Positions 19,948-29,795 are shown, counted from the first letter of the stretch. The stretch: 64,000 bases of DNA from MFD01213-c1 sp963704405 (GCA_963704405.1 OY969903.1:1240001-1304000), one strand, 5' to 3'. The notes: generated by a model from the sequence alone, not told the origin. Program-made: numbers and translations.

Positions 19948-22035
19948 TTAATCCGGTTCGATCAGGCCGAAGCCGCCAAGGCGTTCGTCGGCGATGCCAT
20001 AGATGCCGAGGATGGGTTTGTTTTCGCCGAGCTTGATTTTGGCGCCGTCGGATTGGCCGATGAAGAGGCTGTCGTAGAAGTCTGATGGAGCCAGGGTGTC
20101 GCCTTTTACGCGGAGAAAGTGCAAGGACAGGCCGTTGATGTCATGGCCGGTTACGACATTCACCGCGCCGACGGCAAATTCTTGGCGTGCAAGCAGTGTT
20201 ATGGTTGGTCCGTCGGGAATTCCATATTGCCGTCCCGCGACGTCGCCGGAATTGGCTCGATAGATCGGCCTGAGCGATCGGATGAAATCGTGCCCGTCTG
20301 TCTTGGCGGTGGTCAATGCAAATCCAACCAGGATGGCTCCCCTGGGGGCATCATCGGTAAATGCTTCGCCGTTGGAGTTGGCGATGGCCATTTCGGTACG
20401 CCACCTTTTTGGCGCAGGCTCGGCGTCCTTGGCATCGGCGCGATTGTGCCAAAGGGCGTCTCGCTGGAACTGCTGCAAGGGGAAGCCTCCCTCCTGAGCC
20501 CATCGCAAAAGCAGCCGGCCTTCGCCGATGATGTTGCGAAATTCGATTTTAATTGGGTGAGGGCCATAGGTGAGGTTTACGGTGTCATGCGCGTTGTCGG
20601 CGGGCGTATCGTGGCCAATGACATTTTTGTCATCGATCCAGACGTGCAGTCCGTCGTCGAACGATTCTTCGAAGGCGTAGGTGGCCGTTCGCCGCACTTG
20701 AAGGATGCCGGTCCATCGAATGGAAAAAACGCCGCCGGGAACCTGCGGATCGGGGCCGCCCTGCCCCCACTCGAAGTAGATCTGGCGGTCAATGCGATTC
20801 TTGAGACGCTTGGAAAAATCAGGATCGGTGAATAACTGGGCGACGAGGCCCGGCTCCAGGCCGGCAGGGTTTGACGACGAGGAGATGGAGGCGATTGCAG
20901 TCGGCGCTGTGGTCGAGGCCGGCGCGGCGGAAACTTTTGGCACGAGATGCAATTGACCTGCCTGTATGTCCAGATGGCAGATGAATCGGCTCTGGAAGCT
21001 GTCTCCGAGCAGATCGTCTGCGCCCTTGGCGTCGGTGGGCAGAACCACACATTCCACATTTTCCGCGATATATGGGCCGACACGAATGGAATCGAGAACC
21101 ATCGATTTCGCTTTAACATGCTTACCGTTGGCAATGACCAACTCTTGGGTCGGATCATGGTCGGTCGGATGCAGGCCAAGCTCTTCGGCGGTCGCGGGGC
21201 TGAGGGAGATGAAGTATGCGCCGGAATCCCAAATCATTGTTCGTTTAACCTTGCCGTTCAGGACCGCTTCTACACGCGGACTGCCGGCCATGGTTACCGG
21301 TATGCCGGCCGCGGATGCGGCGGCCTGGCATTGGTGAATGAATGCCACATCATCCTTAAAACCGGATGATGGTCCGAGTTTGATCGGGAGCTTCGCAGTT
21401 TGGTTAAATGCCGCCAGCGCCGAGCGCAGCTCCACATCGTGGGTTAGCGATTGATATTGAAACTCGGCGCGCTCTGCTTTAAGTTCCGCGTCGGCGACGG
21501 TTCCATCATAAGACATGGACGAGTCAGGCAGCTTATTCTCAGCTTCGGTCATCTGTTCGATCTGCCGCTTCAGCGAATCGATGTTGTCGTGTAATACATT
21601 TCCCTGTCTCACGAGTGTGTTATATCGATCAAGTGCCGCCCCCTCCTTGTGATCCTTTATCGAGATGCCGTCGTGTTCATTGACGATGTTCAGATATTGT
21701 GCCTCTAATTCTAATTCTTGTGCATTGAGGTCCTTTATCGCGCGATCGCTCTTGCGGCGAGCGGATGCTTCTTCGGCCAATTTTGCCTTGGCGATGCGAA
21801 TGCCACGGACGCCGTTGTGAACTTCTGCCTCGGCGGCCGGCAGCAGCAGAACCTGGCCGCTTTGCGAGAGGCCTTTTTTCTTACAGATGTCCGTCAGCGC
21901 CTGCAGGCTGCCTGGCCCCGATATTGGCTGTGATGTGGGGCTTGCGGCTGCATCGCACCGCGGGGCTGAAATAATAAACGCGGCGGCGCTGAGCAGCACG
22001 ATCAGAGCTGTGGCATTGTGCATGACTGGCTTCAT
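19948..22035 (-). CDS. Secreted multidomain protein: coiled coil, retropepsin-like, PA14, jacalin-like
   Basis: The 695-residue protein has a signal peptide (ALIVLLSAAAFIISAPRCDA), then a charged helical region (residues about 60-190). A retropepsin-like aspartic protease domain follows (about 235-360) with catalytic-type motif WDSGAYFISL and later a beta-rich LDIQAGQLHLVP end. Next comes a PA14 domain (about 395-525: LVAQLFTDPDFS, IRWTGILQVRRTATYAFE, DDGLHVWIDDKNVIG). A C-terminal domain (about 570-690: FAVGAVNVVTGHDINGLSLH, LRVKGDTLAPSDFYDSLFIG) resembles jacalin-like domains common in planctomycete surface proteins. DSG in place of DTG is tolerated in this protease clan. The protein is probably periplasmic or surface-bound, linking carbohydrate binding with proteolysis. 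Domain calls are by eye. Confidence 0.72.
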   Translation of the reverse strand: MKPVMHNATALIVLLSAAAFIISAPRCDAAASPTSQPISGPGSLQALTDICKKKGLSQSGQVLLLPAAEAEVHNGVRGIRIAKAKLAEEASARRKSDRAIKDLNAQELELEAQYLNIVNEHDGISIKDHKEGAALDRYNTLVRQGNVLHDNIDSLKRQIEQMTEAENKLPDSSMSYDGTVADAELKAERAEFQYQSLTHDVELRSALAAFNQTAKLPIKLGPSSGFKDDVAFIHQCQAAASAAGIPVTMAGSPRVEAVLNGKVKRTMIWDSGAYFISLSPATAEELGLHPTDHDPTQELVIANGKHVKAKSMVLDSIRVGPYIAENVECVVLPTDAKGADDLLGDSFQSRFICHLDIQAGQLHLVPKVSAAPASTTAPTAIASISSSSNPAGLEPGLVAQLFTDPDFSKRLKNRIDRQIYFEWGQGGPDPQVPGGVFSIRWTGILQVRRTATYAFEESFDDGLHVWIDDKNVIGHDTPADNAHDTVNLTYGPHPIKIEFRNIIGEGRLLLRWAQEGGFPLQQFQRDALWHNRADAKDAEPAPKRWRTEMAIANSNGEAFTDDAPRGAILVGFALTTAKTDGHDFIRSLRPIYRANSGDVAGRQYGIPDGPTITLLARQEFAVGAVNVVTGHDINGLSLHFLRVKGDTLAPSDFYDSLFIGQSDGAKIKLGENKPILGIYGIADERLGGFGLIEPD

Positions 22036-22209
22036 TGAGCGGTGGCGTTGAAGTGCAACATTGCCCGAAGTTCTACTGTCTTGCGAAAACGGCGCTTCAG
22101 GTTGATGTAAAGTGTAACGCGTACATGTTAATGACGTTCGCGCGGCGTCGCCAGTTTTTATTGATGTGGGGTTGATTACAGAATGGATGGATGAAGGGGC
22201 TTGGGGGAA

Positions 22210-23250
22210 TTAGAAGTCACCACCGCTGGAAGCGCCTCCGCCGTCTCCTCCTCCTGCACCGCTGTCGAAGCCTCCTCCACTGGAAGTGTTACCGAAGCCC
22301 TGGCCTGCGTCGGAGGGGCCGGAGTCAAAACCAGCGCCACCGCCGCCGAACGAACCACCGGAGGTTGGGGGGAGGTTGGTTTCGCCGGAGTTGCCGGGAT
22401 GGAGGTAGCGGTCGGCGGCGTAGCCCCCGACAGCGCCACCGAGGAGACCACCCAGGAAACCGCGACCAAAACCGCTGCCACCGCCTGCGCCATAGCCAGG
22501 ACCGTAGCCCGGGCCATAACCGGGGACATTGGGGGGATAGTTGGGATTGCCATAGCCTCCACCGCCGTAACCGCCGCCTATGTGGCTGCGGAAGATGTTT
22601 CTGACGAGGCTGATGAGCATCAGGACACCAACAAAGAAGCAGAGGAGAGAACCGATGCCCAAACCGCTGCCGGAGGAGTGGCGCGTGGGGACTGGGGGAT
22701 AGCCGGGTTGGGATTGTTGCTGGGGATAGGCCGCGCCGGGGTTGGCGGAAGCGCCGGCGCCGATGTTGGCGGTGTAAGTGTGTTCGACGTAATCGACAGC
22801 CTGGAGAAGGCCCTGGTCATATTGCTGCGTGCGAAAGGCGGTTCGAAGTTGCTGGCGGAGACGATCGACGTTGGAGGAGGTGAAGTCGCCGCGGGCGGCG
22901 GTATTTTTTCCTGCGCCGACTTCGATGTAGTGAGGGTCCATGCAGACCAGCGCGTATACGCCGTTGACCTTAAGTTCTTTGGCGCGGGCAGCCATCCATT
23001 GGCGGAAGAAATCGGGCCTGGGCATCTGCTGGTATTGGTCCTTCAATTCCGGCGGGATGCCCGAAAAAGTTTCGAGCGTGAAGCTCTTGTTGTGCCGGGC
23101 TTCCATGTCGGCGATCTGGGAATTGGCTTTGTCGACTGCGTCCTGGCTGAAAATATGCGCATTGTCGCGGACATCAGCCCTGGCAATGCCCGGGAGGAGC
23201 AGCAGGAATGAGAAGAGTAATAAAGAGCATAGGGGGAGGAAATATTTCAT
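22210..23250 (-). CDS. TPM-domain membrane protein (YgcG-like)
   Basis: The product of about 346 residues has a signal peptide (MKYFLPLCSLLLFSFLLLLP). It is followed by a TPM/DUF477 domain (residues about 25-170: VRDNAHIFSQDAVDKANSQI, LETFSGIPPEL, and GVYALVCMDPHYIEVGAGKN). Then come a linker, a membrane segment (LLCFFVGVLMLISLVRNIF) and a very Gly-rich tail ending SSGGDF. TPM-domain proteins of this layout include plant and bacterial photosystem-repair or phosphatase-like proteins; here the role is unknown. In-frame ATGs also occur at 23262 and 23280; 23250 gives a standard signal peptide. It stands alone on the minus strand. Confidence 0.8.
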   Translation of the reverse strand: MKYFLPLCSLLLFSFLLLLPGIARADVRDNAHIFSQDAVDKANSQIADMEARHNKSFTLETFSGIPPELKDQYQQMPRPDFFRQWMAARAKELKVNGVYALVCMDPHYIEVGAGKNTAARGDFTSSNVDRLRQQLRTAFRTQQYDQGLLQAVDYVEHTYTANIGAGASANPGAAYPQQQSQPGYPPVPTRHSSGSGLGIGSLLCFFVGVLMLISLVRNIFRSHIGGGYGGGGYGNPNYPPNVPGYGPGYGPGYGAGGGSGFGRGFLGGLLGGAVGGYAADRYLHPGNSGETNLPPTSGGSFGGGGAGFDSGPSDAGQGFGNTSSGGGFDSGAGGGDGGGASSGGDF

Positions 23251-23280
23251 GATGGTGCTCATGATCGTGCCGGGGTTCAT

Positions 23281-23679
23281 GGATATGTCAATATGTTAGG
23301 GGATGAAGGCGGATCGGTGCAGCTATAAAAGTTTGAGGTGGTTGTAAGATTTAAGCAGCCTTGGTTTTCTGTTGACGTGGAATACTGCGGAGGAGGAAGA
23401 AAAATCACAGACGCAGAAGCTCGCCGCCTCCGCATCTCCGCCGGAAGCGGCCAGCGGACGAGAAATGTTCGACTGTGTCCCCAAATGTCCGAAATTTTTT
23501 CGGGCGTGACAGGAATGGGTGCAGATGGTCAGGTCTTATTGCTTTATGATAGCCGCGGGACGCGGCGGTCGGCATGGGATTCTATAAAAATGAAAGCGAT
23601 GGCCTTTGTCCGGATCGGTCCGCCATCGGCAGATACTCTTTGGACGGCTTGAATAGTTCGATGCACCGGAGGCCGCAAC
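23281..23679. other. Intergenic gap between divergent genes
   Basis: About 400 bp. One open frame at 23338-23652 has no protein-like composition. The region should contain the divergent promoters for the TPM gene and the sigma-factor fusion gene, but no clear -35/-10 elements were identified. The latter gene has a good GGAGG 7 bp before its ATG. Confidence 0.45.
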
Positions 23680-25380
23680 ATGACCGACCGTGAACTCTTT
23701 ACCGCTTTTCAGCGACATCGCACCGATGAGCTGTTTCGCCAGATCGTGGATCGTCATCTCAATCTCGTCTATTCGGTGGCTCGGCGATATTTGCCTGAGC
23801 CCCACATGGCCGAGGACGTGGGGCAGGACGTTTTTCTTACGCTCTATCGCAAGGCATCGCAAATCGACCCGGCGATTCCACTGGCGGCGTGGCTGTACGG
23901 AGCGGCGAGGTTGCGATCGCTGGAGGCAGCGCGAGCTGCGGCTCGACGACGGATGAATGAGACGGAGGCTGCCATGCGACACGATGCGCGTGTTGAAGTG
24001 GATTTAACGTGGCCACTAGTAGTGGGCGAACTGGACGAAGCAGTGAGCGAACTGGCGGAGAATGATCGGCAGGCGGTGGTGTTGCGGTACTTTGGTGGTA
24101 AGACGCATCGAGATATCGGGGCAGAGCTGAACGTGAGTGAGGAGGCAGCGCGTAAGCGCGTGGATCGGGCCGTTGATGCCTTGCGCGAAAAGCTCGTGGT
24201 CCGGCGAGTTGTAGTATCGACGATCGCGCTGACCGCTGCGATGGAGGCACATGCGGTTCAAGCCGCGCCGGTGGAATTGTCCGGCGCGATTTTATCAAAG
24301 ATGACCGCCGTCGCGGCGACGTCTTCCACGGGGACGGCTCATGCAACGGCATCGCTGGTGAAGATGAAGATCGCCGCGGGCTTGCTGGTGGTGGCCGTGG
24401 CGGTGCCCGGATCAATCATCGCGCTGCGCGGGTTCAATCCATCGTCACCAACTGCCAGTGCGGCGACGATCCCATCGGTGCCCATCGCCTCGGCGTCTCA
24501 ACCGGTTGTAACGCTCGAATCCTATCGGCTTGGTGAAAATGAATTGGTGCGCATCGTGCGAAACGCCCCGCCTTCCGTGCGGCTTGAAATGTGGAAGCAA
24601 TTGCAGCCGCCTTCCGCTCGCAATGGGCAGCGGCGTGCGCCCGGTATCTTCGCATTCGATTGGAATGGCGGAAACCCGCAGGACCCCATCGCGCTCGGTG
24701 ATGTACAAAGATCGACAATGGACATCGTGTGCTTGCTTGCCGCGGCAACGATGGGCATCCAGTCATGGGAATTGGAAACCGGTGCCAACCTGCCGGATAT
24801 AAATTACAGTGTGCCGGGAGATGTTGTTTACACGTCCACAATGCCTCCGGATCGGGCCGCTGCCTTGTTGGAGGACGCGCTACAGCGGGAGTTGCAGGTG
24901 CAGGTGAAACTATCTCTGAGGAATGTCCAGCGAAAGGTATTCGTTCTTCGCGGGAAATGGCATTTCACCCGAATCAACTTCAAGGAGACCAAGTCGCCGC
25001 CGTCGATCGGCGGGAAAACGGTCGATCCATTGGTGGAGTTATTCGGCGGCGACGTATTTGATCCGCACGACCACGATGGCGGCGGCGGACTTACAAGCGT
25101 TTCCGATAAATTACCAACTTTCATCGCCAACGGCACTATGAGCAGCTATCTCGCTCGGCAAACATCCGAATGGATCGGTCATGAAGTCATCATCGAAGCA
25201 AGCGGACTGCCTGTCACGATTGGCTGGCGCGGGCATATCCCACGGGTCGCGACGGCTGAGAGCGATCGTCAGGCAAGGGAGCCACAAGCCGTATTGAAAC
25301 ATTTGTGCGAACAGACCGGACTGACATGGACTGAAGAAACCCGAACGGTGCGGCGGCTGATCATCGAACCGCCGCTGTAG
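23680..25380 (+). CDS. ECF sigma factor fused to membrane segment and DUF3738-like domain
   Basis: The 566-residue fusion starts with ECF sigma regions: sigma-2 (LVYSVARRYLPEPHMAEDVGQD and FLTLYRK, residues about 28-60) and sigma-4 (LAENDRQAVVLRYFGGKTHR, GAELNVSEEAARKRVDRA, about 125-170). A predicted membrane helix (IAAGLLVVAVAVPGSIIAL, about 228-246) follows. About 300 extracytoplasmic residues then resemble the TIGR03435/DUF3738 soil-bacterium domain (DIVCLLAAATMGIQSWELE, SSYLARQTSEWIGHEVIIE, closing LKHLCEQTGLTWTEETRTVRR). A promoter-recognition domain tied through a membrane helix to an outer sensor suggests a one-protein transmembrane regulator that needs no separate anti-sigma factor. 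The mechanism is inference. Confidence 0.85.
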   Translation: MTDRELFTAFQRHRTDELFRQIVDRHLNLVYSVARRYLPEPHMAEDVGQDVFLTLYRKASQIDPAIPLAAWLYGAARLRSLEAARAAARRRMNETEAAMRHDARVEVDLTWPLVVGELDEAVSELAENDRQAVVLRYFGGKTHRDIGAELNVSEEAARKRVDRAVDALREKLVVRRVVVSTIALTAAMEAHAVQAAPVELSGAILSKMTAVAATSSTGTAHATASLVKMKIAAGLLVVAVAVPGSIIALRGFNPSSPTASAATIPSVPIASASQPVVTLESYRLGENELVRIVRNAPPSVRLEMWKQLQPPSARNGQRRAPGIFAFDWNGGNPQDPIALGDVQRSTMDIVCLLAAATMGIQSWELETGANLPDINYSVPGDVVYTSTMPPDRAAALLEDALQRELQVQVKLSLRNVQRKVFVLRGKWHFTRINFKETKSPPSIGGKTVDPLVELFGGDVFDPHDHDGGGGLTSVSDKLPTFIANGTMSSYLARQTSEWIGHEVIIEASGLPVTIGWRGHIPRVATAESDRQAREPQAVLKHLCEQTGLTWTEETRTVRRLIIEPPL

Positions 25381-25478
25381 GCGCCGGCAGATTTGGCGAT
25401 GTTTGAGATGGCCTCGAACAGATTCACGCTGAAGATATCTTCATTAATAATCAAAGGCCGCCGCCTTCTAAGCCCATC

Positions 25479-28328
25479 TTACTTCGCATCCTGCCAGTTC
25501 TTACCCCAGCCTGTTTCGACCTTCAGCGGCACTGTTAGTTTCATCGCGTTTACCATTTCTTCGCGGATGATGGCGGACTCGGCCTCGGCGGCTTCTATCG
25601 GGGTTTCAAAAACCAGTTCGTCGTGGACCTGCAGAAGCATTTTGCTCTTCATTTTTTCCTGCTTCATCCGGCGGTGGAGGTTCACCATCGCACGTTTGAT
25701 CAGGTCGGCGGCGGAACCCTGAATGACGCTGTTGCCGGCAGCGCGCTCGGCGCCGCGGCGCTGGGCGATGATGCTGCTGTTGATCTCAGTGATCGGGCGG
25801 CGACGGCCGAGGATGGTTTGAACGTACCCATGCACCTGCGCGTGCTGCACTTGTTCTCGCGAGAATTTTTCGATGCCGGGGAATCGCTTGTTGTAGGTGA
25901 TGATTAATTCCTGGGCGGCTTTTTGGGTCAGGCCTTCGATGCGCGATGAAAGCCCGAAGGCGCTGACGCCATAGATGATGCCGAAGTTGATGGTCTTGGC
26001 GTAGTTTCGCTGCTCTCGGGTGACTTCCGCCAGAGGCACGTTGAAGACTTCGGCGGCGACGGCTTTGTGGATGTCTTCATCGGCCTCAAATGCCTTCAGC
26101 AACGCGGGCTCCTGCGTGAAATGGGCGAGCATGCGCAATTCGATCTGGCTGTAGTCGGCGGCGAGCAGGACGTTGCGCTCGGGATCGCCGGGGACGAAGG
26201 CGAGACGGATTCTGCGGCCTTCATCCGTGCGGATGGGGATGTTCTGGAGGTTGGGATCGGACATGCTCAGGCGGCCGGTGCCTGCGCCGGTTTGATTGAA
26301 GCAGCCGTGGATGCGGCCGGTGCGCGGGTTGAGGAATTCGGTAAGATTGTCCAGATAAGTGTTCTTCAGCTTCACCAGGCTGCGGTAGTCGAGAATGAGC
26401 TTGGGGACGGGGTGTTTTTCAGCGAGCCGCTCGAGCACCTGTACATCGGTGCTGTAGCCGGTCTTGGTTTTTTTGCCGGTGGGGAGATTGAGCCGCTCAA
26501 AAAGGACCTCGGCCAATTGCCTGGGGGAATCGGGATTAAATTCCAGGCCGGCCGCGGCCATGATTTTGGAGCGCAGCTCGATAATGCGCTCGGCCAGGAC
26601 GGCGCTTTGTTCCTTCAATACATTGGGATCGACGGCGATGCCGTTGAATTCCATCTCGGCCAGCACGTTGATTATCGGGGTTTCCAGATCATCGCAGAGC
26701 TTGCGCACGGCCTCGGTTTTATCGAGCTGCTTGTCGAGCATGTCGGAAAGGCGGAAGGTGATGTCCGCGTCTTCAGAGGCGTAGGCGGCTACACGCGTGA
26801 GATCGATTTTGTCCATCGTCGTGAGCGTTTTGCCTTTGCCGATTAATTCGACGGTCGCCACCTTTTTAAAATTCAGCAGGTCCAGCGCGAGGCGGTCGAT
26901 GCCATATTGCATGCGGCTGGCATCGAGCAGAAATGCGGCGATCATCGAATCGAGCGCGACGCCTTTTACTTCTATGCCGACATTGCGCATCACGAGCAAG
27001 TCGTACTTGATGTTGTGGCCCACTTTCTCGACGAGGCTGTTCTCCAGGGTGGGACGCAGGGCATTCAGGACTTGCTCCTGCGGGAGATGAATCTGCCCTT
27101 CGGGCCCGCGAACGGGAATGTAATATCCGACCCCCGGCTCCCAGCTAAAACTCATGCCGATGAGGTTTGATCGCATCGCGCCCAGATTGTCGGTTTCGGT
27201 ATCGAAGGCGAATCGCTTCTGGCGGCGGAGCTCAGTGAGGAACGCGGCGAACTGGTCATCGGTTGCTATGAGATGATACTTGCAGGTTGCGCCGGTTTCG
27301 GCAGGGGGGCATTCAAGAGGCGCGACGAGGCCGTTTTCGGCGGCTTCAGTTTCGGTATTGTCGTTGTCATTCATGGATTCGCTTTCCAGATGGCCGAACA
27401 GGCCTTCCTGGAAGCGGGGGAGAAGGCTGCCGACGGCACGATTGCCGCCGGGGGCCGATGTTGTTTTTTCATCTGCGCCCAGACGGCGGAGCAGAGTTGT
27501 GAATCCCAGCTCGGCCAGGTGCTTTCGGAGCGACTCAGTGTTGAGGCACGTGAATTTGCAATCGCCGGGGGCAAAATCCATTTGCAGATCGCGATGGAGC
27601 GTCACCAGCTTGCGGGTTTTGTCGATATTGGGAGCGAAGGCTTCAAAATTCTCGCGCAGCTTGGGCGTGAGCTCGTCGAGATGCTTGAGGATTTCTTCAG
27701 CGCGGCCATATTTCTTGATGAGTTTGACGGCGGTTTTTTCACCGACACCGGGGACGCCGGGCACGTTGTCGATGTTGTCGCCCATGAGCGTCTGCACCTC
27801 GATCGCCTCGGCGGGGGTGAAGCCGAGCTTGGCTTCCATGGCCGCGGGGTCGATGACTTCATCGGAGTGAGGGTCGTACATTTTTGTGCAGTCGTTGAGG
27901 ACCTGGCGGAGGTCTTTGTCTTTGGAGACAAGGAAGATTTCGTAATCCTGGTCGCACAATTTTTTCGCCATGGTGGCGATGACGTCGTCGGCCTCGAACC
28001 CCGGCTTAACAAAAATTGGAACGCCGGCATCGCGGACGATCTGCAGAATCCGCTCTTCCTGGGGGCCGAAGTCATCTGGCCGCGGCTTGCGGTTGGCTTT
28101 GTATTCCGGATGAAGTTCCTTGCGGAAGACGGCGGTCTCACTGGCGTCGTCGATCACCATCGCGAGGTAATCGGGCTTGCGCTTTTCGACCAGGTTCATC
28201 AGCATCTGCGTGAAGACGAAGGTGGCGCGCGTGGGCTCACCGGTTGGACTGGTGAGATCGCGGAATGGTGCAAAGTAGGCGCGATAAATCTGGGCGTGGC
28301 CGTCAATGATGTAGAAGGACTTGGGCAT
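25479..28328 (-). CDS. polA: DNA polymerase I
   Basis: Pol I fills gaps during repair and Okazaki-fragment maturation. All three domains are intact in 949 residues. The 5'-3' exonuclease (1 to about 290) has IDGHAQIYRAYFAPF, PGFEADDVIATMAKK and GDNIDNVPGVPGVGEKTA. The proofreading 3'-5' exonuclease (about 360-540) has FAFDTETDN, NIKYDLLV and YASEDADITFRL, with all carboxylates present. The polymerase has DYSQIELRMLAHF, RNYAKTINFGIIYGVSAFG and QVHDELVFE. The length is normal. It lies 58 bp downstream of a small membrane protein gene on the same strand, which may share its promoter. Confidence 0.97.
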   Translation of the reverse strand: MPKSFYIIDGHAQIYRAYFAPFRDLTSPTGEPTRATFVFTQMLMNLVEKRKPDYLAMVIDDASETAVFRKELHPEYKANRKPRPDDFGPQEERILQIVRDAGVPIFVKPGFEADDVIATMAKKLCDQDYEIFLVSKDKDLRQVLNDCTKMYDPHSDEVIDPAAMEAKLGFTPAEAIEVQTLMGDNIDNVPGVPGVGEKTAVKLIKKYGRAEEILKHLDELTPKLRENFEAFAPNIDKTRKLVTLHRDLQMDFAPGDCKFTCLNTESLRKHLAELGFTTLLRRLGADEKTTSAPGGNRAVGSLLPRFQEGLFGHLESESMNDNDNTETEAAENGLVAPLECPPAETGATCKYHLIATDDQFAAFLTELRRQKRFAFDTETDNLGAMRSNLIGMSFSWEPGVGYYIPVRGPEGQIHLPQEQVLNALRPTLENSLVEKVGHNIKYDLLVMRNVGIEVKGVALDSMIAAFLLDASRMQYGIDRLALDLLNFKKVATVELIGKGKTLTTMDKIDLTRVAAYASEDADITFRLSDMLDKQLDKTEAVRKLCDDLETPIINVLAEMEFNGIAVDPNVLKEQSAVLAERIIELRSKIMAAAGLEFNPDSPRQLAEVLFERLNLPTGKKTKTGYSTDVQVLERLAEKHPVPKLILDYRSLVKLKNTYLDNLTEFLNPRTGRIHGCFNQTGAGTGRLSMSDPNLQNIPIRTDEGRRIRLAFVPGDPERNVLLAADYSQIELRMLAHFTQEPALLKAFEADEDIHKAVAAEVFNVPLAEVTREQRNYAKTINFGIIYGVSAFGLSSRIEGLTQKAAQELIITYNKRFPGIEKFSREQVQHAQVHGYVQTILGRRRPITEINSSIIAQRRGAERAAGNSVIQGSAADLIKRAMVNLHRRMKQEKMKSKMLLQVHDELVFETPIEAAEAESAIIREEMVNAMKLTVPLKVETGWGKNWQDAK

Positions 28329-28386
28329 GTCGCAGGGATTCTATGCTCAGGAGCGAGAAAAGGGATGGCAACTTTCGGGTGGCTGC

Positions 28387-28893
28387 CTATGTTTCGAGCC
28401 TGGCCTTCTCGATCGCGTCTGTGAGTACCGAAGGCTGATCCGATCCAATCATGAGCTGTTTCGAGTTGGCCAGGTGCAGACGTACGCCATCGCCGCCGAA
28501 CATGATGACAGTGCGGCCGATGTCAAAACCCAATACTTTAAAGCCGTAGGCTTTTGTATTCAGCACCTCACAGCGAAGCAGATCGGGCCAGGGGATTTGC
28601 CGGCGCCACACGGGAAGGCCGGCCATGAAAACCTTCACGCGGATGCCGTCGGAGAAAACCTGGGTTACGCTTTGCGCAGTGAGGCTGAAGTAGAGACCGA
28701 TGCAGCCGACGGCGGGGCCGAGGGCCATCCAGCGTGCGGTTCTGATTCCCATTTTAGGGGCGAAGAGAATGAGCATTCCTGTGGTTGTGCATGCGATCAG
28801 GATGAGTGAAGCATTCAGCCACCAGCGGAGCCGCGGCGGGAGGGCGCGGCGTTCGGTATGGAGAGGGCATTCGTATGGCAATGTTTCGGACAT
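28387..28893 (-). CDS. Small two-helix membrane protein, PH-like
   Basis: The 168-residue protein has two adjacent membrane segments (LRWWLNASLILIACTTTGML and ARWMALGPAVGCIGLYFSL). A C-terminal domain follows with the strand pattern of bacterial PH-like domains (GIRVKVFMAGLPVWRRQIPW, LLRCEVLNTKAYGFKVLG, GVRLHLANSKQLMIGSDQP). The start MSETLPYE is chosen at 28893; the frame extends to 28956 but that part is not membrane-protein-like. It is the first gene of a likely two-gene unit with polA. Function unknown. Confidence 0.7.
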   Translation of the reverse strand: MSETLPYECPLHTERRALPPRLRWWLNASLILIACTTTGMLILFAPKMGIRTARWMALGPAVGCIGLYFSLTAQSVTQVFSDGIRVKVFMAGLPVWRRQIPWPDLLRCEVLNTKAYGFKVLGFDIGRTVIMFGGDGVRLHLANSKQLMIGSDQPSVLTDAIEKARLET

Positions 28894-29050
28894 GGGTTGA
28901 CTTTCGAACTTTGAGATCTCGGTTAATTGCGTGCGGAAGGTTTTCGCCCTATACATATCTGGTGGAGTCTCACTTACACTGCCCGGCTCAAAATATCAGT
29001 TCACTGGAGCAAGGAAGCTTTTCGAATCTTTTAAAAATGATTTTGACCTT

Positions 29051-29078
29051 TTGACACTCGGCGAGACATCACTATCCT
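29051..29078 (+). promoter_or_regulatory. Sigma-70 type promoter of the act-cta respiratory block
   Basis: TTGACA (29051-29056) and TATCCT (29073-29078) are spaced 16 bp apart, about 35 bp before the actA start. This is the best consensus promoter in the window and fits a highly expressed respiratory operon. Confidence 0.65.
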
Positions 29079-29111
29079 ACCGCGGCCTGAAGCTAAGAAA
29101 GCCTAGAGGAC

Positions 29112-29795
29112 ATGGCCCAGATTTTTCATCCAAGTGCGAACACGATTGCCAAGGCAAGCATCTTTGGCGCGGTGTTCATTGCAGGGTTCATCGGTTACGT
29201 CGTATCTGGATACGACCGCTCACCATGGCACACGGGGGTGGGTTACGCCAAAAACCAACCGGTTCCGTTCAGCCACGAGCATCACGTGCGCGGGTTGGGA
29301 TTGGATTGCCGGTATTGTCATACATCGGTGGAAAGCTCGCACTTCGCGGGGATGCCATCGACCAAGACCTGCATGACCTGCCACAGCCAGATCTGGACCA
29401 ACGCACCGATCCTGGAGCCGGTTCGGGAAAGCTGGCGGACCAATCGGCCGATCCAGTGGAATCGCGTTCACAACCTGCACGAATTCGTTTACTTCAATCA
29501 CAGCATTCATGTTGCCAAGGGCATCGGCTGCAACGCCTGCCACGGGCAGGTTGACCATATGCCGCTCATGCAGCAGGTGGGAAGCCTGCAGATGGAATGG
29601 TGCCTGAATTGTCACCGGAATCCCGAGCAGTTCATTCGGCCCCGCGAACAGGTGTACAACCTGGAATATGACCCGGCGAAGGATATGTCGCTGGCCCCGG
29701 AAATGCGGTCGCAGGAAGTGCTTGGGCCGCAACTGGTGAAGGATTACCATATTCATAAGGAGCAGTTGACAAACTGCTCGATCTGTCATCGGTAA
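29112..29795 (+). CDS. actA: Alternative complex III subunit ActA, pentaheme cytochrome c
   Basis: ActA is the multiheme electron-transfer subunit of alternative complex III, the quinol:electron-acceptor oxidoreductase that replaces the bc1 complex. The 227-residue protein has an N-terminal membrane anchor (IFGAVFIAGFIGYVVSGY) and five heme-binding CxxCH motifs (CRYCH, CMTCH, CNACH, CLNCH, CSICH), matching the pentaheme form. VPFSHEHHVRGLGLDCRYCH is a hallmark of the family. It is the first gene of a tightly packed block, 34 bp upstream of actB, behind a strong promoter. Confidence 0.95.
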   Translation: MAQIFHPSANTIAKASIFGAVFIAGFIGYVVSGYDRSPWHTGVGYAKNQPVPFSHEHHVRGLGLDCRYCHTSVESSHFAGMPSTKTCMTCHSQIWTNAPILEPVRESWRTNRPIQWNRVHNLHEFVYFNHSIHVAKGIGCNACHGQVDHMPLMQQVGSLQMEWCLNCHRNPEQFIRPREQVYNLEYDPAKDMSLAPEMRSQEVLGPQLVKDYHIHKEQLTNCSICHR

